Below, one piece after another: positions 8,194 to 15,804 of a stretch of DNA of 44,409 nucleotides. The position numbers were made by a program, and so were the translations under genes. The number at the start of each line of letters is the position of its first letter. Position 1 is the first letter of the stretch. The DNA comes from CAZOBJ01 sp964577825 (lineage in GTDB: Bacteria > Planctomycetota > SZUA-567 > JAFGNG01). The notes below the pieces were generated by a model that worked only from the letters and a program-made list of their open reading frames with translations, made no database searches and was not told where the DNA came from. Location: positions 1 to 44,409 of the forward strand of contig CAZOBJ010000017.1 of assembly GCA_964577825.1 (NCBI GenBank). The letters are read 5' to 3'.

Positions 8194-9378
8194 TCACGCG
8201 CGCCGATACCGCAACAGCGCATCCGCTGCGAGCCCCGCGCGGCCGTCCGTTCGCACGAACCGGCCCACCTGGGCGAGACGGTTGCCCTTGCCGTCCTCGG
8301 CGTCGAGCGTGTGGTAGGCGAGGTCGATGGCCGCCACGCCCGCTTGGGCGAGGGTCTGGGTCTCGGCGGGTTGATTGACCCCGTCGCGGTTGCGGTCCTG
8401 GAACAGGCGCAGGGCCGCGTACACCGGGTCCGACGGGTCGATGCGCCCGTCCCGGTTCGCGTCGTGGCGCGCGAGCGCGGCGAACCCGTGCGCATCGCCG
8501 TGCTGGTCGCCGAAGAGCTCGGCGCCCGAGTCCGCGCGGCCGTTGCCGTTGCGGTCCAGGAACAGGAACGCGTCGTCGCCCTGCACGAACGCGGTCTGCA
8601 CCGGCGCACCGGTCCCGGTCAGGTCGAACCGGGGCCCGGCCTCCGCGGAGCGCAGGTCGATGCCGTCGCCGTCCAGGTCCAGGATCAGGGGATCCGCGTG
8701 CGCGGTCTGGGCCTGGATGCTCGCCTCCACGCGCACGGCCCCGGCGCTCGCCTGCACGGTCCGGCCCTGGTCCTGCACCTGTACGCGGGCGAAGACCGCG
8801 GTCAGGCTCGCCTCGAACGTGGCCGCGGAGACCGCCGCCTGCTGGCGGGTGACCGGGCCGTCAAACAGAGCCAGGCCAGCCGAGCGCATGACGCTCATGG
8901 CCTTCAGCATCCCGCGCGCCGCGTCCTCGTCGCCTTGCTCCAGGAGCATGTACAGGACGAGCAAGGCGCTCCCGTACAGGCGCGGGTCGAAGGAGGAGAA
9001 CCAGTCGGCCGCGTCCTGGAACTGCGCGACCAGGGGGCTGTCCGCGCCATAGCGCTCGATGAGGCCCCGGGCCACGCGCACGCGCAGGGCGGACGGGTCG
9101 AGCATGTGCGGCTGCGGGACCTGCATTGCAGCACGAGGGGCAGTGTATATGCGGCTTGCGCGCGCGGCACCGGCGGACCCGGCCTCTGCGTCTGTGCCCG
9201 AGGCCCCCGCCGAGAGCTCCACGCGGTCGTGGCCAATGCTCTCGGATGCAGCACGGTCGGAGGCGGCCCGGGCGCGCGCGCCCGCAGCGGCCAAGGGCTC
9301 CCGCGCGGCGGCGCCGCGCCGGAACCATCCGTCGGGCAGCCCGCCGGGGCTGCCGGGGTGTGCTGGGCGTAATGCCAC
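8194..9378 (-). CDS. Protein with EF-hand/haemolysin-type calcium loops
   Basis: The 394-residue product has an Ala/Arg-rich N-terminal 90 residues, a helical middle part, and a C-terminal half rich in Asp-based calcium loops: LILDLDGDGIDL, FLDRNGNGRADS, HDANRDGRIDPSD and QDRNRDGVNQPAE. The DPLILDLDGDG opening is known from large haemolysin-type and FG-GAP-like secreted proteins, where it forms calcium-binding modules. No signal peptide or lipobox is evident, so export would need another route. The GTG start is preceded by GGGAGGAGG. A repeat cluster lies immediately upstream. The molecular role is unknown; calcium binding is inferred from the loop pattern only. Confidence 0.72.
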   Translation of the reverse strand: MALRPAHPGSPGGLPDGWFRRGAAAREPLAAAGARARAASDRAASESIGHDRVELSAGASGTDAEAGSAGAARASRIYTAPRAAMQVPQPHMLDPSALRVRVARGLIERYGADSPLVAQFQDAADWFSSFDPRLYGSALLVLYMLLEQGDEDAARGMLKAMSVMRSAGLALFDGPVTRQQAAVSAATFEASLTAVFARVQVQDQGRTVQASAGAVRVEASIQAQTAHADPLILDLDGDGIDLRSAEAGPRFDLTGTGAPVQTAFVQGDDAFLFLDRNGNGRADSGAELFGDQHGDAHGFAALARHDANRDGRIDPSDPVYAALRLFQDRNRDGVNQPAETQTLAQAGVAAIDLAYHTLDAEDGKGNRLAQVGRFVRTDGRAGLAADALLRYRRA

Positions 9379-9520
9379 GGGCCTCCTCCCTGAGACCAGG
9401 CAGTACCATCCGAGAACGGCGGCCTCCGTGCCGCATACCGATTAGCGGCCGCGAGGGCCGGGGGGTTGAGAGGTTTTCGAACGCGAAGTCCGCGTCTCCC
9501 GCTGCCAGCCGCGCCTTGTG

Positions 9521-9890
9521 CCCTCCCCCTAGCCCCCTCCCGGGGGGAGGGGGACGCGCGTGGCGCTTCTTTCTATGCGACCGCCAACATGCGAACCGTA
9601 CCGCCGCGGCCGTCAACGCACGGCCAAGCGCGCGCCCTTCGTTCCCTCTCCCCTCGGGAGAGGGTAAGGGTGAGGGAAGCGTGCACAGACGCTCGCGGAA
9701 TTGCTCGGCGCGCTCTACTTGAGAAAATCCCTCCCCCTAGCCCCCTCCCGGCGGGAGGGGGACGCGCGTGGCGCCTTTTCCCATGCGACCGCCAACATGC
9801 GAACCGTACCGCCGCGGCCGTCAACGCACGACCGAGCGCGCGCCCTTCGTTCCCTCTCCCCTCGTGAGAGGGTGAGGGTGAGGGCGAGTC
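9521..9890. repeat. Two tandem ~208-bp composite repeat units (modules B-A)
   Basis: This lies in the 635-bp gene-free gap between divergent genes starting at 9378 and 10014. Two copies begin at 9521 and 9729 (period 208 bp; the second ends near 9890). Each has a B hairpin (CCCTCCCCCTAGCCCCCTCC and a GGAGGGGG arm), a conserved linker of about 85 nt containing ATGCGACCGCCAACATGCGA, and an A hairpin (CGTTCCCTCTCCC/GAGAGGGT) followed by GAGGGT iterations. The linker is nearly identical in both copies. The rest of the gap holds no gene; a lone TATAAC at 9956-9961 may be a -10 element for the next gene. Confidence 0.9.
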
Positions 9891-10013
9891 TGCGGTAAGG
9901 CCGCGCAGTTGCGACGGAGCGCCGTTTCTCCGTTTCATTCGCACCGGCGCACGAGTATAACCAAGCCGAAGCGTACGCTCCGATTCGCGGCCTGCCCCAA
10001 TCAGGAGCCTCTG

Positions 10014-11834
10014 GTGAACATGCGGGTACTCGTCCTCACAGGCCTGGCGCTCGCGCTGGCCGCGGCGCCTCTGGCCGCGGGCGAGCCCATGCTGCGCACC
10101 CGCGCCGAGGTCACCGACGCCGTGCTCGCGCGGCTCGTGGACGCGGCTCGCCGCGAGCTCGCCCTGCACCGGGGCGAGGCCCGGCGCGCCGTGCCCGCGC
10201 GCCCGCGCACGGGCGACCCGCTCGCCTCGCGCAACGGGGTGCGCGTCACGTTTCTGCAAGACGGGCGGCCCGTGGGGTTCGGCGAGTCCGACCAGGCCTC
10301 GCTGCTCGCCAACGCCCGACTGGCGGCCGCGCGCGCGCTCGACCTGCCCGACCTGACCGGCGGCGGTCCGGTCGCGTGCCTCGTGGAGGTGTTCCTGCCC
10401 GAGGAGCCGTTGTCCCAGCCCAACCCGATTCTCGTGCTCCAGCGCGTGGCCGGCGGGCGCGAGGGCTTTCGCTTGGCGTGGCGCGGCGAACAGGCGCGCG
10501 TGCCCGCGAGCATGATCCACCTGTACGGCCGCGGCACCAAGGCGGCCCTGGCCACCGCCTGGGAGGCCGTGTTCGGCAACCGGCCCATGCCGCCCACGGG
10601 CGAAGGGCAGGCCTCGGTGGTCGTGGTCCCGTCCGTCATGGCCCTCAGCCTCCCCGGCCGCGAGCCCGTGCGCCTGTACCGCGGCGGCGAGGTGGTGCCG
10701 GTGCAGGCGGTGCACACCGCGTCGCTTGTCGCGGCCCTGGAACGGGCGGCAGCGTACCTGACCGCCCAGGCGACCGACGCGGCGGTGCTGCCCGCGGTGT
10801 ACCAGCCCATGACCGACCGCGCCACGCAGCCTGTGCCCACGTTCGTACAGGAGCTCGACGCGGTCGCTGCGCTCGCCCTGGCCGACGCCTCGGGCCCGGG
10901 CAAGGCCGTGCGCGCACACGCCCGCCAGGCGCTCGACCGGCTCTTCGACGTCTACTACATGGAACATCCCCTCGAGCCGTGGGCGTATCTGAAGCCCGAG
11001 GACCGCCCCCCCTACACCCGCGCGGCGGCGGACGGGCTCTCGGCCCTTGTGCGACTCGGGCTCACCCAAGACACGCAGGAGCGCGCCCGCCGACTGGCCG
11101 CGTTCCTGCAGGCCATGCGGGGCAGCCAGGGCCTGTACGCGGCCGGACTGGACCTCTCGGACTCGGACGACGAGGCTCGCGCCGGGGCCCGGGCCCAGCT
11201 CGCCCTGGCCGAATGGGCCCGCGCTTCCGAGACCGCGCAGGTCTGGGACGGACTGTTGGAGAGCCTGCGCGGCTATGGGCGCGTGTTCGCCGCGGACGGC
11301 GAAGGCACGATGCTCGGCCCGCACCTGGGCGCCCATGTGCAGGCGGCCGTGCGCGTGTACCGGGCCACGCACAACCGCGAGGCCGCGGACTTCGCGCTGC
11401 AGAAGAGCGACCTCCTGGCCTCGGCCCAGCAGCGGGGCCCCCAGGTGCCCGCGGACGCGCGGGGCCGGTTCTTCTTGCAGGGCGGCGCGCAGACCCGCCG
11501 GGCCCAGTCCGCGGCCGAGACCGCGGTGTGCGTGCAGGGCCTGGTGGACGGCTTCGCGCTCGCGCGCGAGCTCGGCGACCGGGAGCGCGCGGACCGGTAC
11601 CGCACCGCCATCGTGTGGGGGCTGCGCAGGCTCTTGCAGCTACAGATCCGCGGGGACCTGGACACCTGGTGCATGCCCGCGCCCAGCCGCGCGACCGGAG
11701 GCATCCGCACCCGCGAGGACGAGGCCGCGGTGCGCATCGAGGGCCACGCCGGGGCGGTGAGGGCGTTCAGCCGGGCGCTCGCCGTGCTCACCGAGGACGA
11801 CTACCGACTCGTGCATCGGCAGGAGGCGCCCTGA
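10014..11834 (+). CDS. Secreted protein: AMMECR1-like N-terminus plus helical-repeat domain
   Basis: The 606-residue product begins with a clear Sec signal peptide (MRVLVLTGLALALAAAPLAAGEP). Residues about 25-150 resemble the AMMECR1 fold in layout (GVRVTFLQDGRPVG, then LLANARLAAARAL and CLVEVFLPEEPL), but the conserved LRGCIG core is missing, so the match is tentative. The remaining 400 residues are helical, with repeated paired helices like the alpha/alpha-toroid enzymes of carbohydrate metabolism (DVYYMEHPLEPWAYLKPED, QIRGDLDTWCMPAPSRATGG). I prefer the GTG at 10014 (AGGAG 6 nt upstream) over the ATG at 10020. Function is unknown; a periplasmic carbohydrate-related role is only an inference. 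Confidence 0.75.
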   Translation: MNMRVLVLTGLALALAAAPLAAGEPMLRTRAEVTDAVLARLVDAARRELALHRGEARRAVPARPRTGDPLASRNGVRVTFLQDGRPVGFGESDQASLLANARLAAARALDLPDLTGGGPVACLVEVFLPEEPLSQPNPILVLQRVAGGREGFRLAWRGEQARVPASMIHLYGRGTKAALATAWEAVFGNRPMPPTGEGQASVVVVPSVMALSLPGREPVRLYRGGEVVPVQAVHTASLVAALERAAAYLTAQATDAAVLPAVYQPMTDRATQPVPTFVQELDAVAALALADASGPGKAVRAHARQALDRLFDVYYMEHPLEPWAYLKPEDRPPYTRAAADGLSALVRLGLTQDTQERARRLAAFLQAMRGSQGLYAAGLDLSDSDDEARAGARAQLALAEWARASETAQVWDGLLESLRGYGRVFAADGEGTMLGPHLGAHVQAAVRVYRATHNREAADFALQKSDLLASAQQRGPQVPADARGRFFLQGGAQTRRAQSAAETAVCVQGLVDGFALARELGDRERADRYRTAIVWGLRRLLQLQIRGDLDTWCMPAPSRATGGIRTREDEAAVRIEGHAGAVRAFSRALAVLTEDDYRLVHRQEAP

Positions 11835-11867
11835 GCGCGCGGCTCGCGCCGGCGCTCCCCACTGGCG

Positions 11868-12130
11868 CTCCCTACTTGAAGAATCCCGCCCCCTAACGCC
11901 CTGCCGGAGGGGGGCGCGTAGCGCTTGTCTTCATGCGCCGAGCGGTATGCGGACCGCGGCGGCGTCCCCGTGAACGCGCGACCGAGTGCGCCGCGTTCGT
12001 TCCCTCTCCCTTCGGGAGAGGGAGAGGGTGAGGGAAGACGGACGAGACGCGCTCGGCGCTCCCCGCCGGCGCCGCGTACTTGAAAATCCCTCTCCCTAGC
12101 CCTCCCCCGCAGGGGGAGGGGACGCGCCGT
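11868..12130. repeat. Composite repeat B-A-B between convergent genes
   Basis: A degenerate B hairpin (11884-11918), a linker related to the one at 9560-9640, an A hairpin (11999-12034), a linker of about 55 nt containing GCCGCGTACTTGAAAATCCC, and a B hairpin (12088-12125). The A-linker-B part is nearly identical to 37912-38054. The terminal B module overlaps the end of the esterase gene. Confidence 0.88.
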
Positions 12131-12902
12131 TCGCTTCGTGCATGGCGCCCGCGAGGTGCGCCTCGAGCATGGCCAGGGGCATCTCGTGGCCGCCGTCGAA
12201 CACGCGCAGGAACACGCGGCTCTGCGGGTCGATGGCGTTGACCGCGTCGAACATGCGCACCGCGTGGGTGAAGGGCACGGACCGGTCCCACTTGCCGTGG
12301 AAAATCGTGAGGCGCGCACGCGCCGCGGACGCGGCGTGGTGGATGGGCGACCTGCGCGTGTACTCCTCGCGCGCCTCGCCCGTGGGCGGCCCGCCGCAAC
12401 AGGCCTCCATGGCCCGCGCGTACCCGGAGCCCGGCCCGCACTCGCGGTGCCAGGCCGCCAGGTCCGCGATCCCGCAAAACGCGGCCACGGTGCGCCACAG
12501 CTCGGGCCGGTATGCCGCGAGCATCATGGCCGCGTGCCCGCCGCCCGAGGCCCCGGCCACGAGCACGCGCAAGCGGTCCACGGGCGCGAGCGTACACACG
12601 TGCTCGAACGCGTCGACCGCGTCCTGGAGCGCGAGCGGGCTGGCGCAGGCCTGGCTCGCGCGGGGATTCTCCTCCGTGTTCGGGCCGCGCAGCTCGGGCA
12701 GGGCCAGGTGCCACCCATGGCGCCGGGCCAGGGGCAGCAGGGCGTCCTGCTGATTGAACCGGTCATAGCTCCAGGTGTGCAGCCCGATCAAGAGCGGCCG
12801 AGGCCCCGAAGCCGGGGCCGTCCACACCAGGCACGGCTCCTCGGACCCATCCAGGCTCGATCGCACGCGCACCTCCCTGCACGGGCCGGTTGTCGCCGCC
12901 AT
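12096..12902 (-). CDS. Alpha/beta-hydrolase esterase or peptidase
   Basis: This 268-residue protein is a prolyl-oligopeptidase/acetyl-xylan-esterase-like alpha/beta hydrolase. The nucleophile elbow is GASGGGHAAM, the acid is in HGKWDRSVPF and the catalytic His in FDGGHEMPL. An early HTWSYDRFNQQ motif would form the oxyanion region. I chose the ATG at 12902 (GGAAG 7 nt upstream); longer in-frame extensions read through the neighbouring purO in the wrong frame. It begins 20 bp after purO, so it is probably the third gene of aroDE-purO-esterase. The last residues (SPPPAGEG) and the TAG stop are encoded by a dispersed repeat, so the original C-terminus may have been replaced. Confidence 0.85.
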   Translation of the reverse strand: MAATTGPCREVRVRSSLDGSEEPCLVWTAPASGPRPLLIGLHTWSYDRFNQQDALLPLARRHGWHLALPELRGPNTEENPRASQACASPLALQDAVDAFEHVCTLAPVDRLRVLVAGASGGGHAAMMLAAYRPELWRTVAAFCGIADLAAWHRECGPGSGYARAMEACCGGPPTGEAREEYTRRSPIHHAASAARARLTIFHGKWDRSVPFTHAVRMFDAVNAIDPQSRVFLRVFDGGHEMPLAMLEAHLAGAMHEANGASPPPAGEG

Positions 12903-12922
12903 GGCAAGGCTTCCGCTCGGGC

Positions 12923-13567
12923 CTACTTCGCGTCGCGCGCGGCCAGCGCGAACCCCGTGTCCGCGGCGAGCGCGCACACTGCGGTGATCGGGTTGCGGAA
13001 CTGCGCGAACGCGCCCTCGCCGAGCACGTAGTCGCACGCCGCCTCGGGGCTGGTGGCCGCGAACGCGTCGCGCCGGCCGGGGTCGACGGAGTCGTGCTCG
13101 TAGGTGGCCACCCACACGCACGCGCCCGGGTCCAGTTCGACGCGGCGCACCTCCAGCCCGTCCTTGCGCACCACGGCCAGGTACCCGGCCTCGGCCCCGC
13201 GGCGGACGACCGCGGCCACGCGCGGGGTGTCCAGCTTGTCGTGCTCGTAGTCCATGGCGAGCATCGTGAGCGCCAGGGCCTCGCGCACGGGCAGCCCGGC
13301 CTCAATGCGCTCGGCGATGAAGTCCGTCTGCGCGCCGTTGGTGAGCACCGCGGTCTCGCCTACGATCCGGCAGCAGTTGTACGCGATGTAGGGGTTCTTG
13401 AACACGTCGCCCTCGTGGCCCTCCTTGGGCACGATGGCCACGCCGCGGTCGGTCCGCTGCGCGCGGCGGTTGGGAAAGCTGCGCGAGGAGACCCGGTACA
13501 GGGCAGCGCATCGCCCCTCGCGGTTGCGCGCCACGGCCACGATCCGTCCCAGATACAAGTCCGCCAT
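12923..13567 (-). CDS. purO: IMP cyclohydrolase, archaeal PurO type
   Basis: The 214-residue protein matches the PurO family, which closes FAICAR to IMP in the last purine step and is best known from archaea; most bacteria use the C-terminal activity of PurH. Characteristic stretches are YLGRIVAVARNREG, YRVSSRSFPNR, NPYIAYNCCRIVG, LTNGAQTDFIAERI, LTMLAMDYEHDKLDTPR and the late NPITAVCALAADTGFALA. Length is standard for the family. The ATG at 13567 has GGGAGGAG upstream. It starts 29 bp after aroDE and precedes an esterase on the same strand. Purine genes purL and purQ lie 15 kb away in the same window, so a purine role fits. Confidence 0.88.
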   Translation of the reverse strand: MADLYLGRIVAVARNREGRCAALYRVSSRSFPNRRAQRTDRGVAIVPKEGHEGDVFKNPYIAYNCCRIVGETAVLTNGAQTDFIAERIEAGLPVREALALTMLAMDYEHDKLDTPRVAAVVRRGAEAGYLAVVRKDGLEVRRVELDPGACVWVATYEHDSVDPGRRDAFAATSPEAACDYVLGEGAFAQFRNPITAVCALAADTGFALAARDAK

Positions 13568-13596
13568 GCCTCTCCTCCCTGGCTGCGGCGCCGCGC

Positions 13597-15060
13597 TCAG
13601 AGCCCGAGCCGACGGCGCACCACCTGTTCCATCACCCCTCGCGGCGCGGGCCGGCCGGTCCAGCGCTCGAACTGCGCGGCGGCCTGGCCCACGAACATGG
13701 CCAGCCCGTCGGCGACCTCGGCCCCGGCCGCGCGCGCCTCGCGCAGCATGCGCGTGTCCACCGGATTGTACACCGCGTCGAACACCACCATCCCGGGGCC
13801 GAACATGCGCGCGTCCACGGGCGTGGCCTCCTCGTGCGGGTGCATGCCCACGCTCGTGGCATTGGCCACCACGTCGAAGCGCTCGTCGCCCACGCGGTCG
13901 AGGTCGAGCACGCGCGCGCCGAAGTCCGCGGCCACCGCCTCCCCGCGCGACCGGGTGCGGTTGGCCACCGTGAGCCGGCACCCGGCCTCCGTAAGCCCAC
14001 AGGCGATGGCCCGCGCCGCGCCGCCCGCGCCCAGGAGCAGGGCCCGCGCGCCCTCGAGCGTCCGGCCCGCACGCGCGGCCGCCGCGCGCACCGCGGTCAG
14101 GGCCGCGTCCCGGTCCGTGTTCGCGGCCGCCCATCCGCGCGGCGTGCGCGTGAGGGTATTCGCCGCGCCGATGCGCCGGGCCGCGTCCTCGGCCTCGCAG
14201 CCAGCCGCGAGCGCCGCGGCCTTGTGCGGGATGGTCACGCTTACGCCCTGCAAGTGCAGAGGCTCGAACCCCTCCAGAAAACTCGAGAGGTCCTGGACCC
14301 GAAAGCGCAGGTACGCCGCGTCCATGCCCAGGGCGGCGAAGGCCGCATTGTGGATATCCGGAGACACCGAGTGCGCGATCGGGTCGCCCACCACGGCGTA
14401 CAGGGGCGTGTGCGCGGTGATCGACCGCACCCGGTAGACCTCGGCGAGGTCCCGGGCGGTGAGCTGCCCCGGCGCGGACTCGCGGCCGGCGGCGAGCGCG
14501 CCGAAGGTGAGCATGGACCCCTGGCGCAGGGCGAGCACGCGGCTCACCTCTCCCAGCTCGCCCATGCACAGGCCGATGGCGGGCTTGCGGCATCGGGCGA
14601 GCACCTCCCACACCCGCAGGTTGTCCGCGAGGTCACGCGCGAACGTGGCGAACTTGACGACCTCGCAGGGAAGCGTCTCCAGCGCGGCCACGCGGCCGGC
14701 CAGGTCCGCGGGGGTCCGTTCGAAGTTGTGGTAGCTCGCGATGAGCCGCGCCCCGCCGCGGTCGGGCAGGTGCGCCACGGCGTCGGCCTCCACGTCCAGG
14801 TACGCCGCGCCCGCGCGGGCCGCGCGCGCGAGCAGCGCAAGCCGCGCGTCCTCCTCGCCGGGCCACCGGCCGCCCTCGCGCGCGGCCCGGCACGTGGCGA
14901 TGCACGGCTTGTCGCTCGCGGCCACGAGCGCCTCGGGCTCGGCGGCCGCGCCCAGGTAGTCGAGGCGAAGCTCCACCAGGTCGGCGGGCCCGGCGTTCGC
15001 CTGCGCGAGTTCGCGCAGGGCCGCGGCCATGGACGTGGCGGTGATGGGCACGGCGATCAT
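13597..15060 (-). CDS. aroDE: Bifunctional 3-dehydroquinate dehydratase / shikimate dehydrogenase
   Basis: One 487-residue chain carries two consecutive shikimate-pathway enzymes. Residues 1-210 are a type I dehydroquinase: catalytic His111 in IASYHNFERTP and the Schiff-base Lys136 in EVVKFATFA. Residues about 217-487 are shikimate dehydrogenase: AVVGDPIAHSVSPDIHN, SVTIPHKAAAL with the catalytic Lys, the NTD motif (AANTDRDA), the dinucleotide motif LLLGAGGAARAI and the C-terminal FVGQAAAQFE. This fusion order is known from plants, chlamydiae and planctomycetes. The ATG at 15060 has AGGGA 6 nt upstream. A TTGACA promoter lies 50 bp further upstream. Confidence 0.95.
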   Translation of the reverse strand: MIAVPITATSMAAALRELAQANAGPADLVELRLDYLGAAAEPEALVAASDKPCIATCRAAREGGRWPGEEDARLALLARAARAGAAYLDVEADAVAHLPDRGGARLIASYHNFERTPADLAGRVAALETLPCEVVKFATFARDLADNLRVWEVLARCRKPAIGLCMGELGEVSRVLALRQGSMLTFGALAAGRESAPGQLTARDLAEVYRVRSITAHTPLYAVVGDPIAHSVSPDIHNAAFAALGMDAAYLRFRVQDLSSFLEGFEPLHLQGVSVTIPHKAAALAAGCEAEDAARRIGAANTLTRTPRGWAAANTDRDAALTAVRAAAARAGRTLEGARALLLGAGGAARAIACGLTEAGCRLTVANRTRSRGEAVAADFGARVLDLDRVGDERFDVVANATSVGMHPHEEATPVDARMFGPGMVVFDAVYNPVDTRMLREARAAGAEVADGLAMFVGQAAAQFERWTGRPAPRGVMEQVVRRRLGL

Positions 15061-15110
15061 GCCGGTTCCCTGCACAGACGCGCTGCGATGCGCAGCGCAA
15101 CGCCGGGTCG

Positions 15111-15138
15111 ATCCTAGGTTCCCTGCGCGCGGTGTCAA
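15111..15138 (-). promoter_or_regulatory. Sigma-70-like promoter for aroDE-purO-esterase
   Basis: TTGACA (15133-15138) and TAGGAT (15111-15116) with a 16-nt spacer, reading toward aroDE, with about 45 nt of leader. Confidence 0.6.
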
Positions 15139-15180
15139 TGCCCCACCAGGCGCCGAGCCCGCAGCCCCCCTCCGCGTAGC

Positions 15181-15690
15181 CGTCCTCTCCCCCTCCGGGG
15201 GAGGGCTAGGGAGGGGGCCGTTCTTCCATGGGCGGCGCCGAGCGCTTGGGCAAATACGTTACGCGTCTGCGCTGTGCATCTTCTCCCTCTCCCTCACCCT
15301 CTCCCGGGGGGAGAGGGAACAAAGAAGGCGCACGTACTCGCGCGTCCCCCTCCCTCCGGGGGAGGGCTAGGGAGGGGGCCGTTCTTCCATGGGCGGCGCC
15401 GAGCGCTTGGGCAAATACGTTACGCGTCTGCGCTGTGCATCTTCTCCCTCTCCCTCACCCTCTCCCGGGGGGAGAGGGAACAAAGAAGGCGCACGTACTC
15501 GCGCGTCCCCCTCCCTCCGGGGGAGGGCTAGGGAGGGGGTCGTTCTTCCATGGGCGGCGCCATGCGCTCGGGCGAGTGCGTTACGCGCCCGCGCTGTGCA
15601 TCTTCCCCCTTTCCCTCACCCTTACCCTCTCCCGAGGGGAGAGGGCACGAAGAGACGCGAGGCCCCAACCGTCCTCTCCGTCCGAGGGAG
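15181..15690. repeat. Tandem array of three 161-bp composite repeat units
   Basis: Units begin near 15191, 15352 and 15513. The first two look identical over 161 bp; the third has diverged. Each carries a B hairpin (CCCTCCGGGGGAGGGCTAGG), a linker containing TTCTTCCATGGGCGGCGCC and AAATACGTTACGCGTCTGCG, and an A hairpin (CCCTCTCCCTCACCCTCTCC with a GGAGAGGGAAC arm). They are in the opposite orientation to the units at 9.5 kb. The array fills the 744-bp gap between divergent aroDE and the gene at 15805. Confidence 0.93.
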
Positions 15691-15746
15691 GGGACAAAGA
15701 ACCGGCGCGGGCAAGCGTTGCGCCGCAAATCCGCGCACAAGTCCCC

Positions 15747-15775
15747 TTGCAACGCGTGCGAAAACGTTGTACAGT
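15747..15775 (+). promoter_or_regulatory. Sigma-70-like promoter for the gene at 15805
   Basis: TTGCAA (15747-15752) and TACAGT (15770-15775) with a 17-nt spacer, about 30 bp before the start codon and just beyond the repeat array. Confidence 0.5.
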
Positions 15776-15804
15776 GGCGCGGGCTTGGTCGGGAGCGAGC
15801 CGCT

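Noticed and set aside
15181..15690. Possible CRISPR array
   Set aside because: The 161-bp tandem units are identical throughout, with no short repeats alternating with unique spacers, and no cas genes are near.
15220..15780. Small proteins rich in SPSPSPGGRGN or LSPRERV motifs in repeat regions (also near 9.6, 12.0 and 37.9 kb)
   Set aside because: They are translations of the hairpin repeats in intergenic DNA, with no ribosome-binding sites or conserved domains.
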